NCBI GenBank assembly: GCA_030762935.1
Contig: CM060899.1
Span: forward strand, 60,376,501 to 60,440,500
From: Hymenopus coronatus
Lineage: Eukaryota; Arthropoda; Insecta; Mantodea; Hymenopodidae
Direction of reading: 5' to 3'
DNA length: 64,000 nt
Notes under the pieces: model-generated
Databases searched by the model: none
Told to the model about the DNA's origin: nothing
Seen by the model: only the letters and a program-made list of their open reading frames with translations
Shown: positions 44,954 through 56,549 of the stretch, piece by piece
Layout: every line of letters begins with the position of its first letter
Position numbering within the stretch: the stretch's first letter is position 1
Program-made: the position numbers and the translations under genes

Positions 44954-45793
44954 TATATAACATAAATTGTGTGATTTCACGCGATCTACATATTTTGCAT
45001 AGTAAAGTTGGTATCGCCCTCCGTGGTGTAATGGCTACCATGCTAACTTCATATACCCAAGATCGCGGGTTCAAACCCGGTAGAGGACGATGGATTTTTT
45101 CGGGTGTAAAAATCCTTAGCATGGTTTCCTTCGGAAGGGAAGTAAAGCCGTTGGTCCCGTGACGTAGATTTACGGCACGTAAAAGAACCTCAAGCCTGTT
45201 AGAGAGGCCTCTGAGCAAAATTAAGCGGTCTTTCACACCCAATATAGAATGGGAAGCTGAGAACCACAGTAGGTAAAGAGCGTCTATGAATAACACGCAA
45301 TTTATTTATTTTTAGTAAGGTTGGTCTACCTCTTACGGTTTAGCAGTCATGTGAAATTCCGTAAAATTCGTCCAGAATAGAGGTTTTCAGAGGCTATTCC
45401 CAGAAAATTAAAAGTATACATTTTATTTGTCGTCTTTAATATACGATTTTTTAATCAAATCGTTAGACATTTTTTAGAAAATCAAAATTTATAATTTTTT
45501 CATGTAAAGTATATTTGGAGGTGGGAGGATTTTCTTGAAAATCTTCGTGTCGCATCCTTGGAAGGTAGTACACTTAAATACCAAATTTGGTATTTTACCG
45601 ATTTTTCGTTTTTGAGTTATCGTTTTCACAGACATACTGACACACTTACCACGGACACACACGGACCTCTTTCTGAAAATACTTTATTTTTGGATACAGA
45701 GGACCTTAAAACGTCTATTTCCGGTGAAATCTCGGAATCGAATTATTCGGTGGAATGCAATACCTTCTCTATATACTATGTACATAGTACGTT
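44614..45793 (+). mobile_element. F1 element, type A, with poly-A expansion and a SINE-A
   Basis: 5' end GTTCCACTCACATGACCTTC. The A-run normally present before ATGTATATNACATAAATTG is expanded to about 50 A at 44900-44951. A SINE-A follows at 45013-45313. The 3' palindrome is cut after CTATGTACATAGTACG by the next F1. Confidence 0.88.
45013..45313 (+). mobile_element. SINE-A, full length, 12-bp TSD (family reference)
   Basis: About 300 bp: tRNA head with box A TGGTGTAATGG and perfect box B GGTTCAAACCC, then the conserved body ending AAAGAGCGTCTATGAATAAC and an AT-rich tail. Flanks AGTAAAGTTGGT (45001-45012) and AGTAAGGTTGGT (45314-45325) form the target duplication. It is inserted in the conserved GTAGTAAGTTTTTG site of an F1. 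Confidence 0.95.
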
Positions 45794-46630
45794 AAAAAGC
45801 TTATTGTTTTATCTAGCTCATGATAATCGAGATAAACATTAGCAGACGTTGCCGTTATTACTTGGTCCCTTGTAAGTAGAAGGGAAGTAAGAAAATGTAC
45901 AGGCTAAAGCGATAATCTGGTCCTTTAAAAACCGGACGCTATGTGAAACAAGTGAAATTCCAATATTTTTGCTTGCTAGGAATAAACAAACGAGAAACGA
46001 GAAAAAAGATGTGTTCCCGTTTGAGAAAAGTTTAAGCGACGTAAAATTGAAACCAATAATCCGGAATATCACGAAAATGGTTAACTCTACAAAAAGAAAA
46101 AAAAAAAAAAAAAAAAAAAGGACTTACGACATAAACTGTGTGTTTTAATGAGATCTACATTTTTTGTGTAGCAAGTTTTTGTATATCCCTTACGCTTTGC
46201 CAGTTATATAAAAGTCATCCAGAATAATGAGTTCTTCAGAGGATATTCCTAGAAAATTCAAGATTTACATTTCGTTTCTCATAAAATATCCTATACATGA
46301 GGTGTTTTAATCAAAATCGTTAGAGCCATTTTCGAGAAAATCAAAAATTTTCAAAATGTTTCCAATTAAAGGGTAGTTTGGGGTATGGGTATTTTTCTCA
46401 AAATCTTCATGTCGCATTCCTGGAAGGTGCCAAACTTAAATACCAAGTTTAGTATTCAACCGACTTTTTGTTTTTTTCCACAGATACACATACTCGGACT
46501 TTTTTCCGAAAATGTTTTTTTTTGGATTTAGGGGATCCTAAAACATGTATTTCCGGTGAAATTTCGGTATCGAATATTTGGGTGCAATACAATACCTTCT
46601 GTATCTATATACATACGGGATAGAGAAAGT
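45794..46630 (+). mobile_element. F1 element, B-like, 5' truncated by ~60 bp
   Basis: Starts at TTAAAAAGCTTATTGTTTTA directly after a truncated palindrome. It has an A-run at 46097-46119 and a 3' end ATACATACGGGATAGAGAAAG. Confidence 0.87.
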
Positions 46631-47078
46631 AGCTATATACGGTGAGGATGAACTTTTCCTACTTTTTGAATGGTATCGATTAATAGAAAGTGTAACAACG
46701 AAACACTATCAAATTTGTGATGGCTTCCTAGCAACCAATCTCATTCGTTACAACAGCTATTACACGGGTATCAAAACAGAAAGAAAAAAAGTGTTATAGG
46801 CAGTAACTAATGTCTAATAGGTACTTCCCCAAATGCCATTGAAAGGTCAGATTTTATAAGATTTAATTATGCTTCTGTTAAATAACGGTACTCTTTATGA
46901 AATAATTTTTTCTTCTTCAGTCCGCCCTCAGTCACGAATCCTCAAGATACTGGCGTGTAAGTGTGTCAAGTTTTACAAAAAATTCTGATATATGGCATTC
47001 ATTGGCTCTTTAATCATCTTAGAAGCTCTTCCCATAAAAACAATTTATCTAACTTCTTATAAATCCAAATAAACATCC
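46631..47078. other. Spacer with the second copy of the 145-bp direct repeat
   Basis: 46636-46784 repeats 44470-44612. The copy stays open as part of a 73-codon frame, but differences between the copies do not favour third codon positions, so I do not call it coding. The remainder is unassigned. Confidence 0.65.
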
Positions 47079-47221
47079 CATCTGATGTTTTCAATTCATA
47101 TAACTTTCCTCTAGCTGTTTTGTATGCAAACTATTCTTGCAAAAGAATATTCTTTTGTTTACACCACTCTAATCAAGATAAACATTAGCAGAATTGGTAA
47201 GTAAGGAGAAGTAAATGAATA

Positions 47222-47491
47222 CAATCCCGCCTGGGTAGTGTGGTGGTAGCGTGTCTGCTTCACATTCTAAAGGTCGTGAGTTCGAATCTCGCTTAGGGTG
47301 GGATAAGGTTTTTTTTCGGGGTTTTCCCTTAACCTGAGAAGACGAATGTCGAGTAGCGTTAAGCTCCATGGACCCCGACATCATTTGAGCATCATTTCAA
47401 CAATATCATTCATCGTCCGATATGACCAACCAGGTTAAAGGGCATTAAGCTACAAAAAAAAAAAAAAATAATAATAATAATAATAATAATA
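47222..47491 (+). mobile_element. SINE-B, full length, tRNA-derived
   Basis: tRNA-like head with box A-like TAGTGTGGTGG and box B core GTTCGAATC, then a body (GTTTTCCCTTAACCTGAG, ATCATTTGAGCATCATTTC, CCAGGTTAAAGGGCATTAAG). The tail is poly-A followed by (AAT)n. Short AATAC flanks are possible target duplications. It differs from SINE-A in head and body. Confidence 0.88.
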
Positions 47492-47832
47492 ATACACTAG
47501 CCTAAAGTAATGATCAAATCTTTTAAAAGCTGGTTGCTATGTGAAACAATTGAGGTTCGGTTCACTTTGCATGGTCCCGTTTGAGAAAGGTTAGAGAGTT
47601 AAAATTGTAACCAATAATAAGGAATATCTTAAAAATGGTCAACTTCACACAAAATAATGTATGACATAAATTGTGTGTTTTAACGAGATCTAAATGTTTT
47701 GTGTAGTAAGTTTTTGTCTATCTGTTACTATTTTTCAGTTATGCAAAATTCATCCTGAATAAAGTAGTCTTCAGAGGCTAATTCCAGAAATGTCAAGATA
47801 TATATTTTATTTGTCAGGTAAATATTTGTACT

Positions 47833-48160
47833 ATTTTTCGTAGTCTGCTTATTCTCTCCGTATTTAGGACTTACAAGCGAATGCCTAGGGATTAGAAGCC
47901 TGTTAGGGAGCCAACGGCACGAAACTGCAGGATGGAGAGCCTGGGACGAGAGCTTGCCCCGTAGCAAGACATGAGCGTAAGGAAGTGGAAATGGATGATG
48001 GGGAAGGTAATGATGGAGCAATTTGTGGAATGCATGGCGGGGAAAACCGGTGGACCCGGAGAAAACCCTCCCAGACACCACAACCCCCACATCCGGTCGC
48101 TTGGGACTGAACCCGGGCTACCTAGATGGGAGGCGAGCGGTATAACCACGGCGCCACCAT
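47833..48160 (-). mobile_element. SINE-C, full length, tRNA-derived
   Basis: Read on the minus strand: a head with box B GGTTCAGTCCC, then GTTTTCTCCGGGTCCACCGG, CATTCCACAAATTGCTCC, CTGCAGTTTCGTGCCG, CTAATCCCTAGGCATTCGC and a tail ending near GACTACGAAAAATAG. It matches the copies at 52145-52500 and 55133-55274. Confidence 0.87.
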
Positions 48161-48482
48161 CTTTATTATACGCTATTTTAATAAAAAAACGTTAGAGCAA
48201 TTAAAATGTTCGAAATATTTTCCATGTAAAGATTAGTTTGGTGTGAGGAGTTTTTTCGTATCCCATCCTTGGAAGATACCTGACTTAAATACCAAGTTTG
48301 GTGTTTTCCGACGTCGTGTTTACAGACACACAGACATACACATATACACATGGATCTTTTTCTACAAATTCATACAGGGGTTAAAATTGTGGATTTCCGG
48401 TGCAATCTCGGATTCGAATTTTGGGTGGAATACAATACCTTCTCTACCAACTCTGTACATTGAACCTACGTCTAGAGAAAGT

Positions 48483-49341
48483 AAAAACTTTGATGTGTTC
48501 CATTCACACGACTTTCTCTACCTCTGCCTCAAATTATTGTTAAGAAGTTATGCTTCTATTTATTTCATGCTAATTAAGAAAAATTAGAAAAAATAGTCTT
48601 ATTACTTACTTCCTTGTAAGTAGAAGCGAAATAAGGGAGTAGCATAGGTTAAAGTGATAGTAAAAAGCTGGTTGCTATGTCACTGAAGTTCCTTTGTTTG
48701 TATGCATAGGAGTTGACAAATTCCTGTATCAGATAAGTTTAAGATTTTTAAAGGTGAAATCAAAAACAAGGAATATCTCAAAAACAATCAACTCTACGAA
48801 AAAAATGTATATAATATAAATTGTGTTTTTAAGGTGCTCTACAGTTTTTGTGTGGTAACTTTTTGTCCTTCTCTTACGGTTTAGCAGTAATGCAAAATTC
48901 CGTAAAATTGATCCAAAATAAAGTAGTCTTCAGAGGCTATTCCCAGAGAATTCAAGATGTACATTTTATTTGTTAAGTAAATATCTGTAATATACGATAT
49001 TTTAATCAAAATCGTTAGAACATTTTTTGAGAAAATCAAAATTTTCGAAAAAATATCCATGTAAAGGGTAGTTTGGAGTTGGGGGATTTTTCTCAAAATC
49101 TCTGTGTCGCATCCTTGGAAGATACTAAACTTAAATACCAAGTTTGGAATTCAACGGTCTTTTAGTTTTTGAGCTATGCTGTCCACACACACATACACAC
49201 ACGGACATTTTTCTAAAAGTGTTTTTTTATTCAGGGGTTCTCCAAACAGTATTTCCGGTGAAATCTCGGTACCTAATTTTTGGGTGCATTACAATACCTT
49301 CTCTATACACTATGTACATAGTACGTGTAGAGAAAGTAAAA
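48483..49341 (+). mobile_element. F1 element, type A, full length
   Basis: 5' AAAAACTTTGATGTGTTCCA, 3' CACTATGTACATAGTACGTG, TAGAGAAAGTAAAA. It begins in the terminal A-run of the preceding F1 and ends in single-copy sequence. Confidence 0.92.
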
Positions 49342-49626
49342 GGTATTGGGCCATGTTTTAAAAAATAACCAGCAATTTAACGAAAGTAAGAATTCCATAA
49401 TTCTCGGTTGTGAACCGTGGAATGCGCAAACGCAGTGACACAGATTGCATAACCGAGTGGGAAGTTGCCATGGAACGATGTTCACTGCAATGTAATTTGG
49501 GGGCATCCGTTCAGCTGTAACGAGAAGATGCTGTGTAATTAAACACATTCCACCATTTCGAAAGTCACTTTAAATCATGTCCACTCATTAATGTGTTACG
49601 AGTAATTAGATCATGGAGGTGATCAT
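49342..49626. other. Unassigned spacer
   Basis: About 285 bp; no recognised repeat or gene. Confidence 0.5.
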
Positions 49627-50502
49627 GTTTTTACTTTCTCTAGCATATATGCACATACAATGGCATAGTAGCTAGAGAAGGTTTTGTATTTCACCCAAAG
49701 ATTCCATGTCGAAATTTCACCGGAAATGGATGTTTTGGGGTCCCATGTGTCCGAAAAAAACCATTTTTAAAAAAAAGGTCCGTGTGTGTGTATGTTTGTG
49801 TGTGTCTGTGGACAGCATAGGCCCAAAACGAAAAGACCAAACTTGGTGTATAGGTTTAGTATCTTCCAAGGATGGGACACGAAGAGTTTTAAAAAAAATA
49901 CCCCCACCACAAACTACCCTTTACATGGAAAACATTTCGAAAAATTTGATTTTCTTAAAAATCCCGAAAGCTATTTATATCCGAAATAAAATGTATATCT
50001 CGAATTTTCTGGAAATAGCCTCTGAAGACCTCTTTATTCTGGATGAATTTTGAGGAATTTTGCTTAACTGCTAAACCGTAAGAGATAGATAAAAACTCAC
50101 TACACAAAAAATGTACATCACGTCAAAACGCACAGGTTATGGTCCTTTACGTTTTTGTTGTGCAGGTAACCGTTTCCGCGATATTCCTTGTTATTGGTTT
50201 CATTTGTGAAGTAGTTCAACTTTTTTCAGGCAGGAAGTGTCCGATTTTCTTTTGTTCTACTCCTGGCCAAGCAAAGAGGCGATTTGCAATGACAATCGCA
50301 TAACGACAGCTTTTAAAACATGTATCATTTTAGCCTAGTGCATTCCCTTAGTCCCCTTCTGCTTATAAAGAACTAAGTAGTAAGAACATTCTGTTATATT
50401 TATCTCGATTAGCATTGTGTAGAAAGAAGAATAAATTGTAAGACGTTTATTTGTAGAGCAGCTAGAGAAAGTCGTGTGAGTATAACACATACGATTTTTT
50501 TT
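49627..50502 (-). mobile_element. F1 element, type B, full length
   Basis: 3' end TTTACTTTCTCTAGCATATA with TAGTAGCTAGAGAAGG; 5' end GCAGCTAGAGAAAGTCGTG and CATACGATTTTTTTTT. Matched B-type letters at both ends. Confidence 0.92.
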
Positions 50503-50705
50503 TATAGATGTTTGTTTTTGAATTATCGTGTTCACACACACACACACACACACACTGACCTTTTACCAAAAACGCTTCTTTCCTTTTTTGATCCAGGGGA
50601 CCCCAAAACTTGTAGGTATTTCCGATGAAACCCCGGTATGGGATTTTGGATAGAATGCAATACCTTCTCTATACACTATATACATAGTACGTGCACAAAA
50701 AGTAA
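50503..50705 (+). mobile_element. F1 3' end, 200 bp
   Basis: From TTTTGAATTATCGTGTTCAC through (CA)n to a worn palindrome (CACTATATACATAGTACGTG CACAAAAAGTAA). It abuts the 5' end of a minus-strand copy. Confidence 0.83.
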
Positions 50706-51310
50706 TTAAATAATACATTTCAGCAATAATTACTATAAACCTGAGTTTTTATATGAATATTTTTAAAAATTATATTTTGAGTATTTTATTAGAACAAATT
50801 TTGACGGTAAAATTATTTAGTTATTTGCATAACTGCACAAGCTGGAATTTTGAAATCAAAGATAATCAGTGTTATTGTATGCATTATCTGGTATAATTTT
50901 CAAAAATGTTTGTTGCTTATTGTGGATATTCTAAATTTCACAGACCTTAAGAGGCCCTAGTTGAATTTCATACATTTCGTCATATTATGCAATATCATTT
51001 GAGATAATGGCTGAGAAAAATCCATGTTCTTTCATGCGACGAAGAAATTCGTATTCTAAATTGATTGCGAAAACTGCAGTTGATAGTTGCACAGAATTAA
51101 GGGGGAATATAATTATTTTGCACCAACAATAAGTACTAGAAATTAAGTTTTTTTACGTCATGGTTTGCTACCACTTTCATTTTCCGCCTTGCAGACAGTT
51201 GACGCAACGTTTTGCAATTAGGACGCGCTAAATTCCAAAGCCTCGTGAAGTCATTCGTAACATGGATGTTTATAGACAAGCTATCATTATCTAGGCTACA
51301 GGTTCATCTT
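50706..51310. other. Unassigned AT-rich spacer
   Basis: About 600 bp with no recognised feature. Confidence 0.5.
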
Positions 51311-51459
51311 TTCACTTTCTCTAGCATGTACGTACAATGTTCAACTCCACCCAAAAATTGCTCTAACGATATTTAATGAAATATGTTTGCGTGACAAGTA
51401 AAATGTATATCATGAAATTCTCTGGAAATACTCTGTAAAGATATCTGCATTCTAAATGA
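51311..51459 (-). mobile_element. F1 piece, 3' end joined to interior
   Basis: CACTTTCTCTAGCATGTACG and CCACCCAAAAATTG are joined directly to CTCTAACGATATTTAATG, skipping about 250 bp, and the piece stops after TCTAAATGA. Confidence 0.75.
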
Positions 51460-52109
51460 TTTTTACTTTTTCTACACGTACTATGTACGTAGAGTACCCA
51501 AAAATTCGATACCGAGATTTCACCGGGAATATATGTTTTAGGGTTCCCCCACCTCAAACTACCTTTACATGGAACTGATTTGCTCAAAAATAACCCAACG
51601 ATTTTGATTAAAATATCACATGTTAAAGACAAATAAAATGTATATCTTGAATTTTCAGGGAATAGCATCTGAAGAGTACTTTATTCTGGACGAATTTTAT
51701 GGAATTTTGCACATGTGCTAAACTGTAAGAGATGGAAAAAAACTTACCACACAAAAAATGTAGAGCACTTTAAAACACACAATTTATGTCATGTAATTTA
51801 TTTTCATGGAGTTGGTCGTTTTTTAGGACATTCCTTGTTTTGGTTTCAGCTTTAAAAAAACTTCTGCTTTTCTCATACAGGAATTTGTCAACTTCTGTCC
51901 ATATAAACAAAGGGACTTCAGTCGCATAGCTACCAGCTTTTGACTATCACTTTAACCTATAGTACTCCCTTATTTCAGTTCTACTTACAAGGAAGCAAGT
52001 AAAAAGACTATTTCTGCTATTTTTTCTCGATTAGCATGAAGTAAACAGAATAATAAGCTTTTTAACAACAATTTATTGCAGAGATGTGAATGGAACACGT
52101 CAGATTTTT
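51460..52109 (-). mobile_element. F1 element, internally deleted
   Basis: Starts TTTTTACTTTTTCTACACGTA, jumps from GGGTTCCCC to CACCTCAAACTACC (the (GT)n tract is lost), and ends with the 5' terminus lacking its box (GCAGAGATGTGAATGGAACA). Confidence 0.85.
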
Positions 52110-52947
52110 TACTTTTTCTAGCACTTATATGCACATAGTGCAAAGAGTGGTTAGACCGCTCGCCTTCCATCTAGGCGGCCCGGGTTCTGTCGCAGGCGCC
52201 CGCATGTGGAATTTGTGGTGGATGAAGCAGCGTCTGGGCGGTCTTCTCCGGGTCCTCCAGTTTCCCCCGTCACTCATTCCACCAATTGCTCCATCATCAC
52301 CTTTTCAATCAGCAATTTCGCTTACGTCTCATATCATCCACTTCCTCATGTTCATGCCTGGCTACGGGCCGACCCCCTCGTAACAGGTTCTCCATTCTGT
52401 GGTTTCGTGCCATAGGCTCCCCGACTGACTTCTGACCCCTAGTCATTGTCTTTTAAGTCCAAGGGAGGTGTCAGTCCTACAATTAAGGGGAGGGTAACTC
52501 GATGCAGAAGGTACTGCATTCCACCCAAAAATGCGATACCGAGATTTCACCGGAAATATGTGTTTGAATCCTCTGATAAAATAAAATAAAAAAAAACATT
52601 TTTGGAAAAACGTCCGAGTGAATCTCCGTGGACAGCGTAACTCAAAATTTGAATACCAAGTTTGATATTTAAATTCAGAATATTCCAAGGATGCGACACG
52701 AACATTTTCAAGAAAATGTAGATCTCGTCAAAACACACAATTTATGTCCTGTACAGTTTTGTTGTGCAGGTAACCATTTCCGAGATATTCTCTATTGTTG
52801 ATTTCAGTTTTAAAATACTTATACTTCTCTCAAACAGGAAGTCGTCATCTGTAACTTTTGTTTTAGTACTGGCCATACAAAATGAACCGAATTGCTATTT
52901 TAATCGCATAGCAACAGCTTTTAAAAGATTTGACTATCGCTGTGAAT
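52110..52947 (-). mobile_element. F1 element carrying a SINE-C within its 3' palindrome
   Basis: TACTTTTTCTAGCACTTATA TGCACATAGTGCA is cut by the SINE-C and resumes at 52503 with GCAGAAGGTACTGCATTCCA. A further internal deletion is near 52718. The 5' terminus is missing after TTGACTATCGC. Confidence 0.82.
52145..52500 (+). mobile_element. SINE-C, full length
   Basis: Head GAGTGGTTAGACCGCTCGCC, B-box-like GGGTTCTGTCGC (degenerate), GTCTTCTCCGGGTCCTCC, CATTCCACCAATTGCTCC, GGTTTCGTGCCATAGGC, CTGACCCCTAGTCATTG, tail GGGGAGGGTAACTCGATG. Same family as 47833-48160. Confidence 0.87.
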
Positions 52948-53027
52948 TTCCACAGTAAAAAAAAGTTATTCTGATTTGTTTCAAAAGATAAATAGGCACT
53001 TAATTTAATTACCCATAACGATTTTAA
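52948..53027. other. Short spacer
   Basis: About 80 bp not matched to any repeat here. Confidence 0.4.
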
Positions 53028-53416
53028 TATACATATATACATTTTATTTGCCATGTAAATATCTTAAATATAAGAGATTTTAATCAAAATCTTTAGAGCA
53101 TTTTTGAGGAAATAAAAAATTTCGAATTTTTTTCTATGTAAAGGGTAGTTGGTGGTGGGGGATTTTCTTGAAAATCATCGTGTCGCATCCTTGGAAGATA
53201 GCAAACTTAAATACTAAGTTTGGTATTTAACGGTCTTTTCCTTTTTTAGCTATGCTGTCCACAGACACACACGGACGTTTTTCTGAAAATGCTTGTTTAG
53301 GATTCACGGGGACCCAAAACATGTATTTCCGGTAAAATCTCTGTATCGAATTTTTGGGTGGAATGCACTAGGTACCTTCTCTATACACTATGACTTAGTA
53401 CGTATTGAGAAAGTAA
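53028..53416 (+). mobile_element. F1 element, 3' half
   Basis: From ATACATATATACATTTTATT to the 3' end, where the palindrome carries a small change (CACTAGGTACCTTCTC / ACTATGACTTAGTACG). Confidence 0.85.
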
Positions 53417-53988
53417 TATAGGTTCTGTAATGAAGTGGAAAGCATGTTAACTTTCTCCGTGTGTTTACACTGCTCATGTATATTATCAGTTACTCTAGTA
53501 CAAGACTGGGAACCTTCTCTCAATGATCGCGATTCCTTCACCGTTTACGCTGATATGCAAGAGGAGAACGAAGGCTTGGATTTACCTCATGGGTTGATTT
53601 TTATAGCTTACGAAGTATTACGTATACACGCGAAATGCCTGGCAAGAGTAGGCGCGAAATGTCAGATCCGTAGATACAGCGGCCATCATTACACCTAATC
53701 GCATGCTGTGTGTAGTTACCACATTTCACAAGCGTATCTGTGGCATCACTAATTACTGTGAAGGTACCATAAAAGTGACATAGTTTCAATGTTCCAAATT
53801 GAGGGTATCACGTCACGTTTCAGGCATCACGGTCTTGTTCCGAACTGTGACATCCAACATACCCTTGTTTCGTACGTTAGATCACGACCTCAATAAAATC
53901 TTCTGATTTAAAGGTCGTCCATTTTGTAAACGATACTCCTCTTTATGGGGAATTAATTTTCTTATTTTGTTCTACATATAACATCCTT
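53417..53988. other. Single-copy spacer with an 87-codon frame
   Basis: Higher-GC stretch outside repeats. The plus-strand frame 53435-53698 starts with a hydrophobic run (MLTFSVCLHCSCILSV) that could mimic a signal sequence, but there is no family match I recognise. Listed only as a weak candidate exon. Confidence 0.3.
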
Positions 53989-54050
53989 TTTACTTTCTCT
54001 ACTTGTAGATCCTAATATATAAGCAGGTAGAAAAATATTGCATTCCAACC
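53989..54050 (-). mobile_element. F1 3' terminus, 60 bp
   Basis: TTTTTACTTTCTCTACTTGTA and GGTAGAAAAATATTGCATTC CAACC, then cut by the plus-strand F1. Confidence 0.75.
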
Positions 54051-54953
54051 AAAAAAAATCTGATATGTTCCATTCACATGACTTTCTCTACATCTCTGCA
54101 ACAAATTATTGTTAAAAAGCTTATTCTTCTATCTACTTAATACTAATCGAGAAAAAATAGCAGAAATAGTCTTATTACTTGCTTCCTTATAAGTAGAAGT
54201 GAAATAAGGGAGTACTATAGGTTAAAGCGACAGTCAAAAGCTGGTTGCTCTGTCACTGAAGTTCCTTTGTATGGATACGAGTTGACAAATTCCTGTATAT
54301 GAAAAGTATAAGGTTTTTAAAGCTGAAACAAAAAACAAGGAATATTTCAAAAATCATCAATACCACGAAAAAAATGTATATAACATAAATTGTGTGTTTT
54401 AATGTTCTCTACATTTTTTGTGTGTTAAGTGTTTGTCTATCTCTTACGGTTTAGCAGTTATGCAAAATTCCGTAAAATTCATCCAGAATAAAGTAGTCTT
54501 CAGAGGCTATTCCCAGAAAATTCAAGATATACATATTATTTTTCAGGTAAATATCGTTAATACACGATATTTTGATCAAAATCGTTAGAGCAATTTTGGG
54601 GAAAAACAAAAGTTTCGAAAAATGATCCATGTAAAGGGTAGTTTTGGGTGGGGAGGGGGTTTCTTGAAAATCTTCGTGTCGCATTCTTGGAAGATACCAA
54701 ATTTAAATACCAAGTTTGGTATTTAACGGTCTTTTCGTTTTTGAGCTACGCTGCCCACAGACACACACACATACACACATACACGCACACACGGACAGAC
54801 ACACACACAAACACGGATATTTTTCTAAAAATGCTTTTTTTTTTTTTGATTCAGGGGGACCCAAAACATGTATTTCGGATAAAATCACGGTATAGAATTT
54901 TTGGATGCATTACAATACCTTCTCTATACTCTATGTATAGTGTAGAGAAAGTA
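54051..54953 (+). mobile_element. F1 element, type A, full length
   Basis: About 900 bp, 5' AAATCTGATATGTTCCATTC, with a long (CA)n at 54760-54812. The palindrome is shortened (CTCTATGTATAGTGTAGAGA). The 201-codon frame beginning at 54648 crosses this copy, an opposite-strand copy and a SINE, and is not a gene. Confidence 0.9.
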
Positions 54954-55873
54954 ATGCGATTCCAAGATTTCACCGGAAGTAATTTTTATAGAATCCCCTG
55001 TATTCAGAAAAAGCACTTTGAAGAAACGTCCATATGTATGTGTTTCCGATTGTTTCTGAACACGATAACTCTAAAACGAATAGTCAACAAAATACTAAAC
55101 TTGGTATTTAAGTTTAGTATCTTCCAAGGATGGGGCGTCACCATGGTCGAATGGCTAGACCGCTCCATTCTGAGGTTTCGTGCTGTTCTGACCCCTAGGC
55201 ATTGGCTTACAAGTTCTAGGGCGCTGTCAGTGCTACAAATACGGGGAGGGTAAGCCAATTACGAAACGAAACGAATCTTCTAAGAATGTGACACGAAGAT
55301 TTTAAAAAAAAAAATCCCCCATCAAACTACCCTTTACATGAACAACATTTAGAAAACTTGGATTTTCTCAAAAATAGCTATAACGATTTTCATTAAATTC
55401 CGTATATTTACATGGCAAATAAAATGTAAATCTTAAATTTCCTGGTAATAACCTCTGAAGACCTCTCCATTCAGATAACTGCTAAACCGTAAGAGATAGA
55501 CAAAAACTTAACCACACAAAAAATGTAGATCTTGTTAAAACACGGTGTAAAGTTATCCGTTTCCGATATGTTACTTATTATTGGTTTCAGTTTTAAACTT
55601 TTCTCAAATTGGAAGTCATATTTCGTTTCATATCTTGGTTTACTTATGCATTTCCAAAGAGAATGGAATTTCATTGTTTCATACAGTGACTAGTTTTTAA
55701 AAAAACTATGTACTCTTATTTCCGTTATATTTACAAGGAAGCAAGAAACAAGACCATTTCTGACAATGTTTATCTTCATTAGCTTGTTGTAGAGGAAAGA
55801 ATAATCTTTTGTAAGAACAGTATGTTTTCAGAAAAGTTAGAGAAATTCATGTGTGTGAAACACATCAGATTTG
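54954..55873 (-). mobile_element. F1 element lacking the 3' palindrome, carrying a SINE-C
   Basis: Starts at GCGATTCCAAGATTTCACCG directly after the plus-strand copy, so the two 3' regions face each other. It is interrupted by the SINE-C at 55133-55274 and ends at a 5' terminus (AGAAATTCATGTGTGTGAAA). Confidence 0.83.
55133..55274 (+). mobile_element. SINE-C, internally deleted 142-bp form, 14-bp TSD
   Basis: Head GGTCGAATGGCTAGACCGCT jumps straight to the distal body (GAGGTTTCGTGCTGTTC, CTGACCCCTAGGCATTGGC, GGGGAGGGTAAGCC), with tail ACGAAACGAAACGA. Flanks ATCTTCCAAGGATG (55119-55132) and ATCTTCTAAGAATG (55275-55288). The B box region is gone. Confidence 0.88.
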
Positions 55874-55886
55874 TTATAGAAATTTT

Positions 55887-56401
55887 GACCAATAATATTT
55901 GGCCTTAAATGTGTCTATTTTAAATTGAAAATACAATAATATGCACTAATAACAAAAAAAAAAAAAAAAAAAAAAACAGAGTATAGTAATATATTTCAAA
56001 ATTTACAAAACTGATCTCACACCGTGCACTTCTAACTGCTCCGTCATCATCCAGGCATGCCTACCGCCGATTATTTAACCTGGGCCCTCCCCATCCTAAA
56101 CCACAGGCGAGATAGAGCACCTGGCGGGCCTTTCCACACCCCACAAACAGCATATTTCCAGCCGTGAAGTAGAGACTGTTTTGGCGGCTGAGTGTAGCTT
56201 GACTCGGACCAAATGACTTGCAGTTTTTCTTGTCTTTATATATTCCTCGGAATTAGTGTGAATAGAGGGTATAAATCGTGCTTCATGTCTCAATTACGCG
56301 AGAATATGTATGCGCATGGCAGGCGATTCGCAGGAGCAGATAGCAAGTGTGCTCTTTGCTTTCCTCAAAAGGACAATCACCTGACAAAAACATCTCTTTA
56401 A
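55887..56401. repeat. Direct duplication, copy 1
   Basis: GACCAATAATATTTGGCCTT to CTTTCCTCAAAAGGACAATC matches 56878-57350 in the same orientation. It has an A-run at 55951-55977 and an extra ~45 bp (56099-56144) absent from copy 2. Base composition is higher in GC than F1. No open frame is conserved between the copies. Confidence 0.85.
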
Positions 56402-56549
56402 GCTGATGCATCACCCAAAATCATATTTTATTTATTTTTTGTTTGTTGCATAATGAATGTAATGCTTATGTTAAATTTTCTGTTATTTCTATTACCATGC
56501 GGCGCTTTAAACCGTATCACGTGACGATTTAAATGTATGACTGTAAGTG
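56402..56549. other. Short AT-rich spacer between duplication and SINE
   Basis: About 150 bp; nothing recognised. Confidence 0.4.

Larger units (their letters stand above)
47079..48487 (+). mobile_element. F1 element, type B, carrying SINE-B and SINE-C
   Basis: 5' CATCTGATGTTTTCAATTCA with CTCTAGCTG; 3' end CCTACGTCTAGAGAAAGTAA, both type B. It is split by a SINE-B at about 47222-47491 and a minus-strand SINE-C at about 47833-48160. Without them it is about 810 bp. Confidence 0.87.

Noticed and set aside
44781..45296. 171-codon minus-strand frame with a poly-Phe run
   Set aside because: It spans a SINE-A, a poly-A tract and F1 sequence; the Phe run is the complement of the A-run.
54648..55253. 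201-codon plus-strand frame
   Set aside because: It crosses an F1, the junction with an opposite-strand F1 and a SINE-C. It has no domain, and its first part recurs in other F1 copies.
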